A stretch of DNA of 64,000 nt from JACCVG01 sp963790245. GTDB taxonomy: Bacteria; Actinomycetota; Thermoleophilia; Solirubrobacterales; Thermoleophilaceae. The notes beneath the pieces were generated by a model. It saw nothing but the letters and a program-made list of their open reading frames with translations, was not told where the DNA came from and made no database searches. Positions 17,655-26,133 of the stretch are shown one piece after another. Where the stretch lies: assembly GCA_963790245.1 (NCBI GenBank), contig CAWBNP010000002.1, positions 2,294,001 through 2,358,000 on the forward strand. The letters run 5' to 3'. The translations under genes and the position numbers were made by a program. Positions within the stretch are counted from its first letter, which is position 1. Each line of letters begins with the position of its first letter.

Positions 17655-18323
17655 ATGAAGGAGATCGCCGACGGGGTCTATCAGCTAAGCGGCTTTCCGC
17701 CGAACGCGATCAACGTCTTCCTGATGAACGGCGTACTGGTAGACGCGTCGACGCGGTACGCGACGCGCCGGATCCTGCGCCAGCTGAAGGGCCGTCAGGT
17801 CAGCGCGCACGCTTTGACCCACGCCCATCCTGACCATCAGGGCGCGAGCCACGCTGTCTGTCAGGCGCTCGGCGTCCCGTTCTGGGTCGGCGAGGGCGAT
17901 GCCGACGCGGCCGAGAATCCGGATCTGATCGGCGAGCGCCAGCCCGACCACTGGCTCGCCCAGCTGTTCTTCCGCACGATGACCGGCCCGGGCCACCCCG
18001 TCGACCGGGCGCTGCGGGAAGGCGACGACGTCGCGGGCTTCCGGGTGCTGGAGGTGCCGGGCCACTCCGCCGGGCACGTCGCCTTCTGGCGCGAGGACGA
18101 TCGCGTTCTGATCCTCGGCGACGTGCTCAACGGCGCCGATCCGCTGACTGCCGTTCCCGGGCTGCGCGAGCCGAAGACCTTCTTCACGCCCGACCCGGTT
18201 CGTAACCGCGCTTCGGCCCGCCGCTTGGAGGAGCTGGCGCCAAAGGTCGTCGCCTTCGGTCACGGCCCGGTCTGCCGCGACACGCGCAAGTTCGTCGATT
18301 TCGTCGGCTCGCTGGGCATCTAG
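17655..18323 (+). CDS. MBL-fold metallo-hydrolase
   Basis: This is a 222-residue metallo-beta-lactamase-fold enzyme. The metal-binding residues are present in order: ALTHAHPDHQGAS (HxHxDH), EVPGHSAGHVAFW, LILGDVLNG (bridging Asp) and VAFGHGPVC. It lacks extra domains that would name a substrate; a glyoxalase-II-like or generic hydrolase role is possible. TAGTTT ends 9 nt before the ATG. It is divergent from a GST gene, a pairing that hints at thiol-adduct detoxification, but this is only context. Confidence 0.85.
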   Translation: MKEIADGVYQLSGFPPNAINVFLMNGVLVDASTRYATRRILRQLKGRQVSAHALTHAHPDHQGASHAVCQALGVPFWVGEGDADAAENPDLIGERQPDHWLAQLFFRTMTGPGHPVDRALREGDDVAGFRVLEVPGHSAGHVAFWREDDRVLILGDVLNGADPLTAVPGLREPKTFFTPDPVRNRASARRLEELAPKVVAFGHGPVCRDTRKFVDFVGSLGI

Positions 18324-18333
18324 GTGCCCGACC

Positions 18334-19230
18334 TCAGGTCCGGCGCTCGTCGCCGAGCGCCTCGGAGAGGATTGCCAGCACGACCGCGTCACCGCGCATC
18401 AGCGCGCTGCGGGTTGGGGCGTCGAGCTCGAAGCTCCGGTGGACCGTCGCGAGTTTCTCGACGGCCTGGGTCCAGTAGTCGCCCAGCCCCATTGACGAGG
18501 AGCGCGTGACGCCGAAGTAAGCGTCGTAGTCGGCCAGCGCCTGCTCGCCTCTGACGACCGTTTCGACGTAGTTGCGGAAGTCGAAGTTCTCGCTCTCGCG
18601 CAGCATTGCGGCGACGGTGTCCTGCAGCAGCGACTTGCCGGGATGAAGCGCCGAGATCACCTCGCCGTGGTGCTTGGTCCAGTAGCGCTCGGCCTGGCGA
18701 AAGACGCGCAGATCCTCCTCCAGGGCGGCGCCACCAGCAATCAGGACCTCGACCAGGCTCGCCTTGCTGTCCATCATCGTCAGGAAGTCACGCGACATGT
18801 CGCCACTGAAATCGGGCCGCGCGGTCTCCATCGAGGCCCTCAGGCACGGGTCGTAGATCTCGGGGTCCAGGTCGCCGCAGTAGTGCAGTAGCGCACCACT
18901 TCCGCGGATCAGCCGGTCGACGCGGGCCAGCCAGCGCCGGGCTTCGCCGAGGTCTTCGTCGAGAAACGCCGCTCTCGCTCGCCGCGCCGCGAGCCGCGTC
19001 GCCTCCCAGTAGAGAAACTCGACGTGGTGGCCGTGGCAGAAGTGGAACCAGCCGTCGCGCTCGCGCGCCGAGGGGAGATCGACGAGCGGGCTCACGTAGG
19101 GCTCCTGCCACGGGTGACCCTCCTCGTAGCGCGCCGGGCGCTCGATCAGGGCCGCCGGGATCTCGCTGTCGAGCGGCAGGACCATCCGGGTCGGCCGACG
19201 ATCACCCGCTGCGAGGCTCATGGTCGTCAT
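18334..19230 (-). CDS. Uncharacterised helical protein with a CHGHHVEF motif
   Basis: The product has 298 residues from the ATG at 19230 (an ATG at 19221 is equally possible). It is almost entirely helical, without signal or membrane segments. Striking blocks are WFHFCHGHHVEFLYWEATRL, GSGALLHYCGDLDPEIYDP and SGDMSRDFLTMMDSKASL. Conserved-looking His, Cys and acidic residues suggest a metal or haem centre; similarity in style to haem-dependent oxygenases of the tryptophan-dioxygenase superfamily is a guess. The start region overlaps the promoter of the divergent EamA gene. Confidence 0.55.
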   Translation of the reverse strand: MTTMSLAAGDRRPTRMVLPLDSEIPAALIERPARYEEGHPWQEPYVSPLVDLPSARERDGWFHFCHGHHVEFLYWEATRLAARRARAAFLDEDLGEARRWLARVDRLIRGSGALLHYCGDLDPEIYDPCLRASMETARPDFSGDMSRDFLTMMDSKASLVEVLIAGGAALEEDLRVFRQAERYWTKHHGEVISALHPGKSLLQDTVAAMLRESENFDFRNYVETVVRGEQALADYDAYFGVTRSSSMGLGDYWTQAVEKLATVHRSFELDAPTRSALMRGDAVVLAILSEALGDERRT

Positions 19231-19241
19231 ATTCGCAGGGG

Positions 19242-20192
19242 ATGTCGGGCCTGCGGCAAACGAAGCGCCCACGCTCAGGGCTGATCGAGACGGCCGAAGC
19301 CAGTACGCCAGAAGCCTTCGGGGGGGCCGAGTGGGGGTTGCTCGCGGCTGTGGCGCTGCTCTGGGGTTCTGCCTATCTGCTGATCGAGTTCGGGCTGGAG
19401 TCGCTCCCGGCGGCCGCGGTCACCGCCCTCCGGGTCTGGCTCGCGCTGGCCGCCCTCGCCTTCCTGCCGGCGGCTCGGCAGGCTCGCGTCGCGAGAGCGG
19501 ATTGGTCGAGGGTGGCGCTGCTCGGGGTGCTGTGGCTGGCGCTGCCGCTCACTTTGTTCCCGCTCGCCCAGCAGTCGGTTTCCTCGGCGACCGCCGGCGT
19601 GCTGACCGGCGCCCAGCCGCTCTTCGCGGCGTTGATCGCGGCCTTCCTGTTGCGTCGGACGCCGGGCCTGCTGCAGGGCATCGGTCTCGTGCTCGGGTTC
19701 CTCGGCATCAGCGCGATCGCGCTCGCGACGAGCGGCGGGGCGTCCGAGATGACGGCCGTCCTGCTCGTGCTGGTGGCGGTGCTTTGCTACGCGCTCTCGG
19801 CCAACATCGCCGTCGGTCTGCAGCAGCGTTACGGAGCGCTCGCGGTCCTCCTGCGTGCGCTGGTGGTCGCCTCGGTGCTGGTCGCCCCCGCGGGAATCAG
19901 TGGCCTCGCCGGCGCTCGTCCAACGGCGACATCCGTAGCCGCTGTCGCGGCGCTCGGGCTGCTGTCGACGGCGGCGGCCTACGTCGCGTTCACGACGCTC
20001 GTCGGGCGCGCGGGAGCTACCCGCGGCACGGTCGCTGTCTACTTCGTCCCGGTCGTGGCGGTCGCACTGGGGGTCCTCGTCGAGGGCGCTCGACTGAGCG
20101 GCTTGGAGGTCGCCGGAGCTCTCGCGGTCCTGGCCGGTGCCCTCTTGGTCAGCCGTCGGGCCGATCCCGGTTCGTCTCCCCGCGCCGCTTAG
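19242..20192 (+). CDS. EamA-family (DMT) transporter
   Basis: This 316-residue inner-membrane protein has ten predicted membrane segments arranged as two EamA repeats; the first opens with AALLWGSAYLLIEFGLESLP and the second is near VAALGLLSTAAAYVAFTTLV. Family members export or exchange small metabolites, often amino acids or nucleosides; the substrate cannot be read from sequence. CATATT ends 8 nt before the ATG. valS follows 25 bases after the stop but has its own -10 element. Confidence 0.87.
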   Translation: MSGLRQTKRPRSGLIETAEASTPEAFGGAEWGLLAAVALLWGSAYLLIEFGLESLPAAAVTALRVWLALAALAFLPAARQARVARADWSRVALLGVLWLALPLTLFPLAQQSVSSATAGVLTGAQPLFAALIAAFLLRRTPGLLQGIGLVLGFLGISAIALATSGGASEMTAVLLVLVAVLCYALSANIAVGLQQRYGALAVLLRALVVASVLVAPAGISGLAGARPTATSVAAVAALGLLSTAAAYVAFTTLVGRAGATRGTVAVYFVPVVAVALGVLVEGARLSGLEVAGALAVLAGALLVSRRADPGSSPRAA

Positions 20193-20217
20193 CGGCGGCG
20201 GGCATACTGCGAACCTG

Positions 20218-22830
20218 ATGCCCGCCTCCGACCGCCTTGCCGCGCTCCAGGAGCGCACCCGCTACGAGCCCGCAGCGGTCGAGCCGCGGATCTTCGCGGA
20301 CTGGCAGGACTCCGGGGTCTTCAGCGCCGAGGCCGAGGGCGAGGCGGCCGAGAACTATTCGATCGCGATCCCGCCGCCGAACGTCACCGGCGTTCTGCAC
20401 ATGGGTCACGCGCTCAACGCTTCGATCCAGGACACGCTGATCCGGCTGCGGCGGATGCAGGGCCGTCGCACGCGCTGGATCTTCGGGACCGACCACGCCG
20501 GGATCGGAACGCAGGTCCAGGTCCAGAAACGGCTGATCGAGGAGGGGACGAGCCGCGAGGAGATCGGTCGCGACGCGTTCGTCGAGCGCGTCTGGGAGTG
20601 GCGCCGGGAGTTCGGCCCGGCGATCGTCGAGCAGTTCAAGGCGCTCGGCTCCTCGGCCGACTACTCCGAGGAGCGGTTCACGATGGACGAGGCCTACGCG
20701 AAGGCCGTCGCCCACGTCTTCAAGCAGCTGTTCGACAAGGGGCTTGTCTACCGCGACAACTACATGGTCAACTGGGATCCGGGAACCCGCTCGGCGATCT
20801 CCGACCTCGAGGTCGAGCAGCGCTCGGTCGAGGACCACATGTACGAGATCGACTACCCGCTCGCATCGGGCGGCGGCTCGGTGACGATCGCGACCGTTCG
20901 CCCCGAGACGATGCTCGCCGACGTGGCGATCGCCGTCCACCCCGACGATGAGCGATACACGCTGCTGATCGGCGAGGAGGCCGTTCTTCCGCTGGTCGGC
21001 CGCCGGCTGCCGATCATCGCCGACGAGTACGTTGACCCGAGCTTCGGAACGGGCGCGCTGAAGATCACCCCCGGCCATGACCCGAACGACTTCGAGATCG
21101 GACGCAAGCACGGGCTGGCCGAACTCGGCGTGATCGGCGAGGACGGCTGCATGACCGCCGCCGCCGGTGTCTTCGAGGGGATGACCGCCGATGACACGCG
21201 TACCGCCGTTGTCTCGGCGCTGCGCGACGAGGGGCTGATCTCGGCCGAGCGGCCCTACGTCCACGACGTTCCGCACTCGCACCGCTCCGGGATGCGGATC
21301 GAGCCCCTGATCTCGCTCCAGTGGTTCTGCGACATGACCAAGCTCGCCAAGCCGGCGATCGAGGCAGTGGAGACCGGCGCGGTCCGCTTCCATCCCGAGA
21401 AGCCGTGGTCCAAGGTCTACCTCGACTGGCTCCAGAACATCCGGCCCTGGTGCATCTCCCGCCAGCTCTGGTGGGGCCACCAGCTGCCGGTCTGGTACTG
21501 CGACCCGTGCGAGGAGACGATCGTCTCGGAGACGACGCCCGAGAACTGTGGGAAGTGCGGTGGCGAGCTGCACCGGGATCCGGACGTGCTCGACACCTGG
21601 TTCTCCTCGGCGCTGTGGCCGTTCGCAACGCTCGGCTGGCCCGAGCAGACCGATGCGCTGCGCGCGTTCTACCCGACCGACGTCCTCTCGACCGCGCGCG
21701 ACATCATCTTCCTCTGGGTGGCTCGGATGGTGATGATGGGGATCGAGTTCACCGGCCGCGCGCCGTTCGCCGACGTGAACATCCACTCGGTCATCCAGGC
21801 GCCCGACGGCCGTCGGATGTCGAAGTCGCTCGGGACCGGGATCGACCCGCTCGACCTGATCGCCGAGCACGGAGCCGACGCGCTGCGCTTCGGATTGCTG
21901 GCCATGTCCTCCTCCCAGGACGTCCGCTTCTCACCCGAGAAGGTCAAGCAGGGCGAGGATCTCGCCAACAAGCTCTGGAACGCGTCTCGCCTGATCCTGC
22001 TGCGCGCCGATCCCGACGTGGCCGCCGAGCCGCGACCGGAGACGATCGAGGACCGCTGGATCATCTCGCGGCTCGAGCGAACGACCAGCAGGGTGACCGA
22101 GCTGATCGAGGCCTATGACTTCTCGCACGCCGCACTGGAGCTCTATGCGAGCTTCTGGAGCGAGGTCTGTGACTGGTATCTCGAGCTCGTCAAGCCGCGC
22201 CTCTACGACGAGGGGGCCGACCGCTCGGCGCTATCGGCGACGCTGCTGCACGTCTTGGAGCGGACGCTCACAGTGCTCCATCCGGTGATGCCGTTCGTCA
22301 CCGAGGAGATCTGGGGGTTCCTGCCGCCCCGAGCCGACGGGGTGCGCGCCCAGCTCGCAAGCGAGCCCTGGCCGACCGTCGATCAAGCGCTGATCGACGA
22401 AGCCGCCGAGGAGCGGGTCGAGCGCACACTCGGCGCGATCGGCGCTATCCGTAGCCACCGAGGCGAGATCGGCGCGCCCGCAGGCGCAGTGCTCCAGGCT
22501 CGTCTCCTCGCCGGGGGCTACGACGAGCTGGCCGGTCAGATCGCGCGGCTTGCGCGGCTCGAGTTCGTCGAAGCCGACGGATTGGAGCCTGCGGCCTCGG
22601 TCGGCATCCCGGGCGGAGCGATCGAGCTGCTCGCCTCCGATGTCCTGGCTGTCGAGGACGGGGGCGCCGCCGTGGCCGCGCGTCGCACTCGGCTCGAGGC
22701 CGAGGTCTCCCGGGCAGAGGGCAAGCTCGCCAACAGCGGGTTCGTCGAGCAGGCCCCGGCCGCCGTCGTCGAGGCCGAGCGGGACAAGCTGGCCGAGTAC
22801 CGACGCCAGCTCGCCGACCTCGACGGCTGA
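20218..22830 (+). CDS. valS: Valyl-tRNA synthetase
   Basis: This 870-residue class I aminoacyl-tRNA synthetase charges tRNA-Val. Signatures are PPPNVTGVLHMGHALN (HIGH motif as HMGH), editing-domain GTGALKITPGHDPNDFEIG, WCISRQLWWGHQLPVWYC, zinc-type CDPCEE/CGKCGG cysteines, and RRMSKSLGTGIDP (KMSKS as RMSKS). The C-terminal coiled-coil tail is present (ARRTRLEAEVSRAEGKLANS). The start chosen gives MPASDRLAAL, with CATACT 9 nt upstream. The gene is intact, unlike several neighbours. folC begins 8 bases after the stop. Confidence 0.96.
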   Translation: MPASDRLAALQERTRYEPAAVEPRIFADWQDSGVFSAEAEGEAAENYSIAIPPPNVTGVLHMGHALNASIQDTLIRLRRMQGRRTRWIFGTDHAGIGTQVQVQKRLIEEGTSREEIGRDAFVERVWEWRREFGPAIVEQFKALGSSADYSEERFTMDEAYAKAVAHVFKQLFDKGLVYRDNYMVNWDPGTRSAISDLEVEQRSVEDHMYEIDYPLASGGGSVTIATVRPETMLADVAIAVHPDDERYTLLIGEEAVLPLVGRRLPIIADEYVDPSFGTGALKITPGHDPNDFEIGRKHGLAELGVIGEDGCMTAAAGVFEGMTADDTRTAVVSALRDEGLISAERPYVHDVPHSHRSGMRIEPLISLQWFCDMTKLAKPAIEAVETGAVRFHPEKPWSKVYLDWLQNIRPWCISRQLWWGHQLPVWYCDPCEETIVSETTPENCGKCGGELHRDPDVLDTWFSSALWPFATLGWPEQTDALRAFYPTDVLSTARDIIFLWVARMVMMGIEFTGRAPFADVNIHSVIQAPDGRRMSKSLGTGIDPLDLIAEHGADALRFGLLAMSSSQDVRFSPEKVKQGEDLANKLWNASRLILLRADPDVAAEPRPETIEDRWIISRLERTTSRVTELIEAYDFSHAALELYASFWSEVCDWYLELVKPRLYDEGADRSALSATLLHVLERTLTVLHPVMPFVTEEIWGFLPPRADGVRAQLASEPWPTVDQALIDEAAEERVERTLGAIGAIRSHRGEIGAPAGAVLQARLLAGGYDELAGQIARLARLEFVEADGLEPAASVGIPGGAIELLASDVLAVEDGGAAVAARRTRLEAEVSRAEGKLANSGFVEQAPAAVVEAERDKLAEYRRQLADLDG

Positions 22831-22838
22831 GGCCCTCG

Positions 22839-24075
22839 ATGGACGCGCGGCAGGCCGAGGCCTATCTGCTCGATCTCGAGCTGTTCGGAATGCGGTTCGG
22901 GCTCGAGCGGATGGAGCGGCTGATGAACGCTCTCGGGCGACCGCAGGAGCGCTTCGCCTCGATCCATGTCGTCGGGACCAACGGCAAGACCTCGACGACG
23001 CGGATGATCGCCGCGATCCTCGAGCGCCACGGCGTGCGCGCCGGGGGCTACACCTCGCCGCACCTGCGCGACTTCGCCGAGCGGATCGAGGTGGTCGGAC
23101 GGCCGGCGACCGACGAGCAGTTCGCCGCCGCCGTCACCGGGGTGCGGAAGGCGGCCGAGGAACTCGACCGACAGGCTGAGCCCGGGGAGGAGGTGACCCA
23201 GTTCGAGGCGCTGACCGCTGCCGCGTTCTGCGAGTTCGCCCGCCGGGAGGTCGACGTCGCGGTAATCGAGGCTGGGCTCGGGGGGCGGTTCGACGCAACC
23301 AACGTGATCCCCTCTTCCGTGACGGTGCTGACGAGCATCGGACTTGACCACACGCGCTGGCTCGGCCCGGCGCTCAGGGGACATCGCGGGGGAAAAGCTC
23401 GCCGTACTCCGGGAGGGCAGCACCCTGGTCACTGGGGAGCTCCCGGCCGAGGCTGAAGAGGTCGCCGAGCGGGTGGCGGCCGACCGCGGCGCCCTCCGCC
23501 TGCGCGCCGCAGAGGACCTCGGCATCGAGCTGAGAGCGGCCGGTGACTGGCAGCGGCGCAACTTCGCGGTCGCGGCGCGGGCCGCCGAGTCGTTCCTGGG
23601 TCGACTTGACGATGCGGCGCTGCTCAGCGCGGCCGCCGAGACCGAGGTGCCCGGCCGGCTGCAGGTGGTCGGGCAGGACCCGCTCGTGATCTTCGACGGT
23701 GCCCACAACCCGGATGCGGCCGAGGCTCTGGCCCGCTCGCTGGGCGAGGTCACCGGCGAGCGGCCGGTCATCGCGGTGATCGCGATTCTCGACGACAAAG
23801 ATGCGATCGGAATCCTCGAGCGGATCCTGCCTCTTTGCTGCGGGGCGATTTTCACGACCTGCGACGGTTCGCGGGCGCTCCCGCCGGCCACGTTGCTCGC
23901 GCTGGCCGAGAAGCGCTCGCGACTTAAGGCCGAGGTCGTCGTCGACCCCCGCACGGCGCTCGGGCGCGCGCGCGAACTGGCCGGTCCGGACGGAGCGGTG
24001 CTCGCGACCGGATCGCTGCACCTGATCGCCGATCTCGTTCGCGAGCCGGGCACTTCGCGCGCGTCGGTGCTATGA
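22839..24075 (+). CDS. folC: Folylpolyglutamate synthase/dihydrofolate synthase, one frameshift
   Basis: This ligase adds glutamate to folates (Mur-ligase fold). Present are the P-loop VVGTNGKTSTTRMIAAIL, TSPHLRDFAERIEV, EAGLGGRFDATNVI and TSIGLDHTRWLGP; after the break come IAGEKLAVLREGSTLVTGE, QRRNFAVAARAAESF and VIFDGAHNPDAAEALA. The break is at 23379-23383, in a run of Gs that has one base too many. Beyond it the reading is uninterrupted to the stop at 24075. It lies in the valS-folC pair found in many bacteria. Confidence 0.9.
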
Positions 24076-24082
24076 CGGTGCC

Positions 24083-24208
24083 ATGAACGACGGCGACGGT
24101 CCGCGGCTGCTGCACATGATCGGCATCGTCGCCGTGGTCGTCGCGCTGGTCGTGCTGCTGTTCGTCGGGATCGGCTACCTCGGCGGCTCGCTCCTGCTCA
24201 AGGGCTGA
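24083..24208 (+). CDS. Small single-pass membrane protein (41 residues)
   Basis: The ATG at 24083 opens a short gene: a polar start (MNDGDGPRLLHM), then one strongly hydrophobic segment (IGIVAVVVALVVLLFVGIGY) and a short Lys-Gly end. Lying 7 bases after folC on the same strand, it is likely the last gene of valS-folC. Small membrane proteins of this kind often regulate larger complexes, but nothing specific is indicated. Confidence 0.5.
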   Translation: MNDGDGPRLLHMIGIVAVVVALVVLLFVGIGYLGGSLLLKG

Positions 24209-24279
24209 CCGCTCGCCGGCGGGCTCGGCAAGCTTCCGCCCACAGCGATCGCTCGCGCGCGGGTAGACTGCGGCGCCTC

Positions 24280-24987
24280 ATGGGCTCCCTGGCCATTTTC
24301 GGTATCGAGAACGACCTCCTGAACCTCGTCTCGAACCTGTTCGTTCTCTTCCTGGTCGTCGTTTACGTAGCGCTCGTGGTATGGACCTACAGCGACGCAC
24401 GGCGCCGGATCAGCGACCCGCTGCTCGTCGGCTGCGCGACAGTCGCCGCCTTCATCCCCTTCTTCGGCGCGATCGTCTACGTGATCCTGCGCCCCCCCGA
24501 GTTCCTCGAGGACGCGCGCGAGCGGGAGCTCGAGATGGCCGCCGCCGAAGCGCGCCTGCAGGAGCTCAATGCGCTCGCGTGCCCGAACTGCCGCAACCAC
24601 ATCGAGCGCGACTACCTGCGCTGCCCGGCCTGCCACCAAGGTCTCAAGCAGCCGTGCGCGAACTGCGCCAAGGCGCTCGCGCCCGAATGGCGGCTCTGCC
24701 CCTACTGCGAGCATCAGGTCGGCCAGCCGGTCCAGCGCCGGCGGCCGCGCGCCGCCGCCCCCCCGACCGGGCAGAGCGCCGCCCCGCGACCCTCCCAGCC
24801 GCGCACCGCGGCGACCCGGCCGGCCACGGAGCGCCCCCAGTCCACCTCATCGGCCGCCGCATCTCGCAGCGCGGCGCGACAGGCCGACCGCACTGATGCA
24901 CCGGCCGCGCCGGGGCCACGGACCGCGCGCCAACGGACCACCGAGGGCGACGCCCCTCGACGACCGCGACCCTCATCAGCCGGCTAG
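24280..24987 (+). CDS. Membrane protein with double zinc ribbon and disordered Pro/Ala-rich tail
   Basis: This 235-residue protein has an N-terminal membrane segment (LFVLFLVVVYVALVVWTYSD) and a second near LVGCATVAAFIPFFGAIVYV. A short helix leads to two zinc-ribbon units: CPNCRNHIERDYLRCPAC and CANCAKALAPEWRLCPYC. The last 80 residues are Pro/Arg/Ala-rich and disordered. The zinc part faces the cytoplasm by the positive-inside rule. TAGACT ends 10 nt before the ATG. Related membrane-anchored double-zinc-ribbon proteins are common in this phylum and uncharacterised. Confidence 0.75.
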   Translation: MGSLAIFGIENDLLNLVSNLFVLFLVVVYVALVVWTYSDARRRISDPLLVGCATVAAFIPFFGAIVYVILRPPEFLEDARERELEMAAAEARLQELNALACPNCRNHIERDYLRCPACHQGLKQPCANCAKALAPEWRLCPYCEHQVGQPVQRRRPRAAAPPTGQSAAPRPSQPRTAATRPATERPQSTSSAAASRSAARQADRTDAPAAPGPRTARQRTTEGDAPRRPRPSSAG

Positions 24988-25030
24988 TCAACGAAGTCGC
25001 GCCGGCCCGTAAACCTCCCGAAAGGAACCC

Positions 25031-25435
25031 ATGGACAGGACCCTGATCTTGGTAAAGCCCGACGCCTTCGAACGCAGCCTGACAGGCGAGGTGATCGCCC
25101 GTTTCGAGCGCAAGGGGCTGAAGATCGCCGCTCTGAAGCACATGGAGGTGCCGCGTGAGCTCGCCGAGGAGCACTACGCCGAGCACTCCGAGCGCCCGTT
25201 TTTCGGTGAGCTGGTCGATTTCATCACCGGCGGCCCGCTCGTCGCGATGGTGCTCGAGGGTCACGAGGCCGTGGCTGCCGCCCGGCAGGCGATCGGCGCG
25301 ACAAATCCGGTCGAAGCAGCACCCGGCTCGATCCGCGGCGACTTCGGCCTCGAGGTCCAGACAAACCTCGTTCACGGCTCCGACTCGCCCGAGTCGGCCG
25401 CCCGCGAGACGGCGCTCTTCTTCCCCGAGCTCTGA
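25031..25435 (+). CDS. ndk: Nucleoside diphosphate kinase
   Basis: This 134-residue enzyme balances NTP pools by a ping-pong phosphohistidine mechanism. It begins RTLILVKPDAFERSLTGEVI. The active-site His is in NLVHGSDSPESA, and GSIRGDFG precedes it. A clear ribosome-binding site, AAAGGA, lies 6 bases upstream of the ATG, in contrast with the leaderless genes around it. The stop overlaps the probable CTG start of maf (CTGA). Confidence 0.96.
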   Translation: MDRTLILVKPDAFERSLTGEVIARFERKGLKIAALKHMEVPRELAEEHYAEHSERPFFGELVDFITGGPLVAMVLEGHEAVAAARQAIGATNPVEAAPGSIRGDFGLEVQTNLVHGSDSPESAARETALFFPEL

Positions 25436-25977
25436 CCCTCACCCTCGCCTCCGGCTCGCCCCAGCGGCGGGCGATCCTCGAGCAGCTCGGGATCGCCTTT
25501 GCGGTGGTGGTGCCTGAGGTCGACGAGCTGGCCCTCGGCGATCCGCGGGAGCTCGTGGTGGAGAACGCGCTGCGCAAGGCGCGGGCGGTGGAAGGCCGGC
25601 GTGTTTTGGGGGCTGATACGTGCGTTGCGTTGGGCGCACGGGTCTACGGAAAGCCGGGCGATGAGGGTGAGGCCCGAGGGTTCCTGGTCGATCTCGGCGG
25701 TGGCTGGCACGAGGTGTGGAGTGGGATAGCGATGATCGAGGGCGGGGTGGAGCGGACCGCGGCGCGCCGGACCCGCGTCCGCTTTGCGCCGCTCAGCACG
25801 GCGAGGATCGATTGGTACCTGGCCCATGGCGAATGGCGCGGGCGGGCCGGCGGCTACGCGATCCAGGGCGCAGGCGCGGCGCTGGTCGAGACCATCGAGG
25901 GCGACTATTCGAACGTCGTCGGTCTCCCGATCCCGGACCTGCTGGCCCTCGCACCCGACCTGCTCGATCGCGGATGA
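25432..25977 (+). CDS. maf: Maf-family nucleotide pyrophosphatase, apparent CTG start
   Basis: This is a 181-residue Maf protein, a house-cleaning dNTP/UTP pyrophosphatase linked to septum control. The diagnostic N-terminus LASGSPQRRAILEQLGI is followed by VLGADTCVALG (catalytic Asp) and GGYAIQGAGAALVETIEGDY. No ATG, GTG or TTG precedes the essential SGSPQRR motif in frame; the first candidate is CTG at 25432, overlapping the ndk stop. The internal GTG at 25504 would delete the active site. Either CTG is used through coupling to ndk, or a base is wrong here. Confidence 0.85.
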   Translation: MTLTLASGSPQRRAILEQLGIAFAVVVPEVDELALGDPRELVVENALRKARAVEGRRVLGADTCVALGARVYGKPGDEGEARGFLVDLGGGWHEVWSGIAMIEGGVERTAARRTRVRFAPLSTARIDWYLAHGEWRGRAGGYAIQGAGAALVETIEGDYSNVVGLPIPDLLALAPDLLDRG

Positions 25978-26037
25978 ACGTTATTAGGGTCCATATCCCC
26001 TGAACCTTCCATCCCCCGACCAGCAGGCGTCGTCCGT

Positions 26038-26043
26038 TACACT
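26038..26043 (+). promoter_or_regulatory. -10 box upstream of mreB
   Basis: TACACT at 26038-26043 is the best -10 match before the cell-shape operon and would give a leader of about 50-85 bases depending on the start used. No convincing -35 is seen at the right distance. Positions 25978-26097 contain no gene. Confidence 0.45.
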
Positions 26044-26133
26044 GCGACCCACGTCCGGCCGTAGCGCTGTTGCTTCTCTCTCACGGCCAGACGTGCAGTG
26101 TCCTTCCCGGACGCCCTACTCTTTTTCCTGCAC

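Noticed and set aside
20149..21870. Long minus-strand ORF (573 codons) opposite valS
   Set aside because: Shadow of the valS coding frame; valS motifs are unambiguous.
24381..24896. Arg-rich alternative frame over the zinc-ribbon membrane gene
   Set aside because: The chosen frame has two perfect zinc ribbons and membrane segments; the other is low-complexity Arg/Ala.
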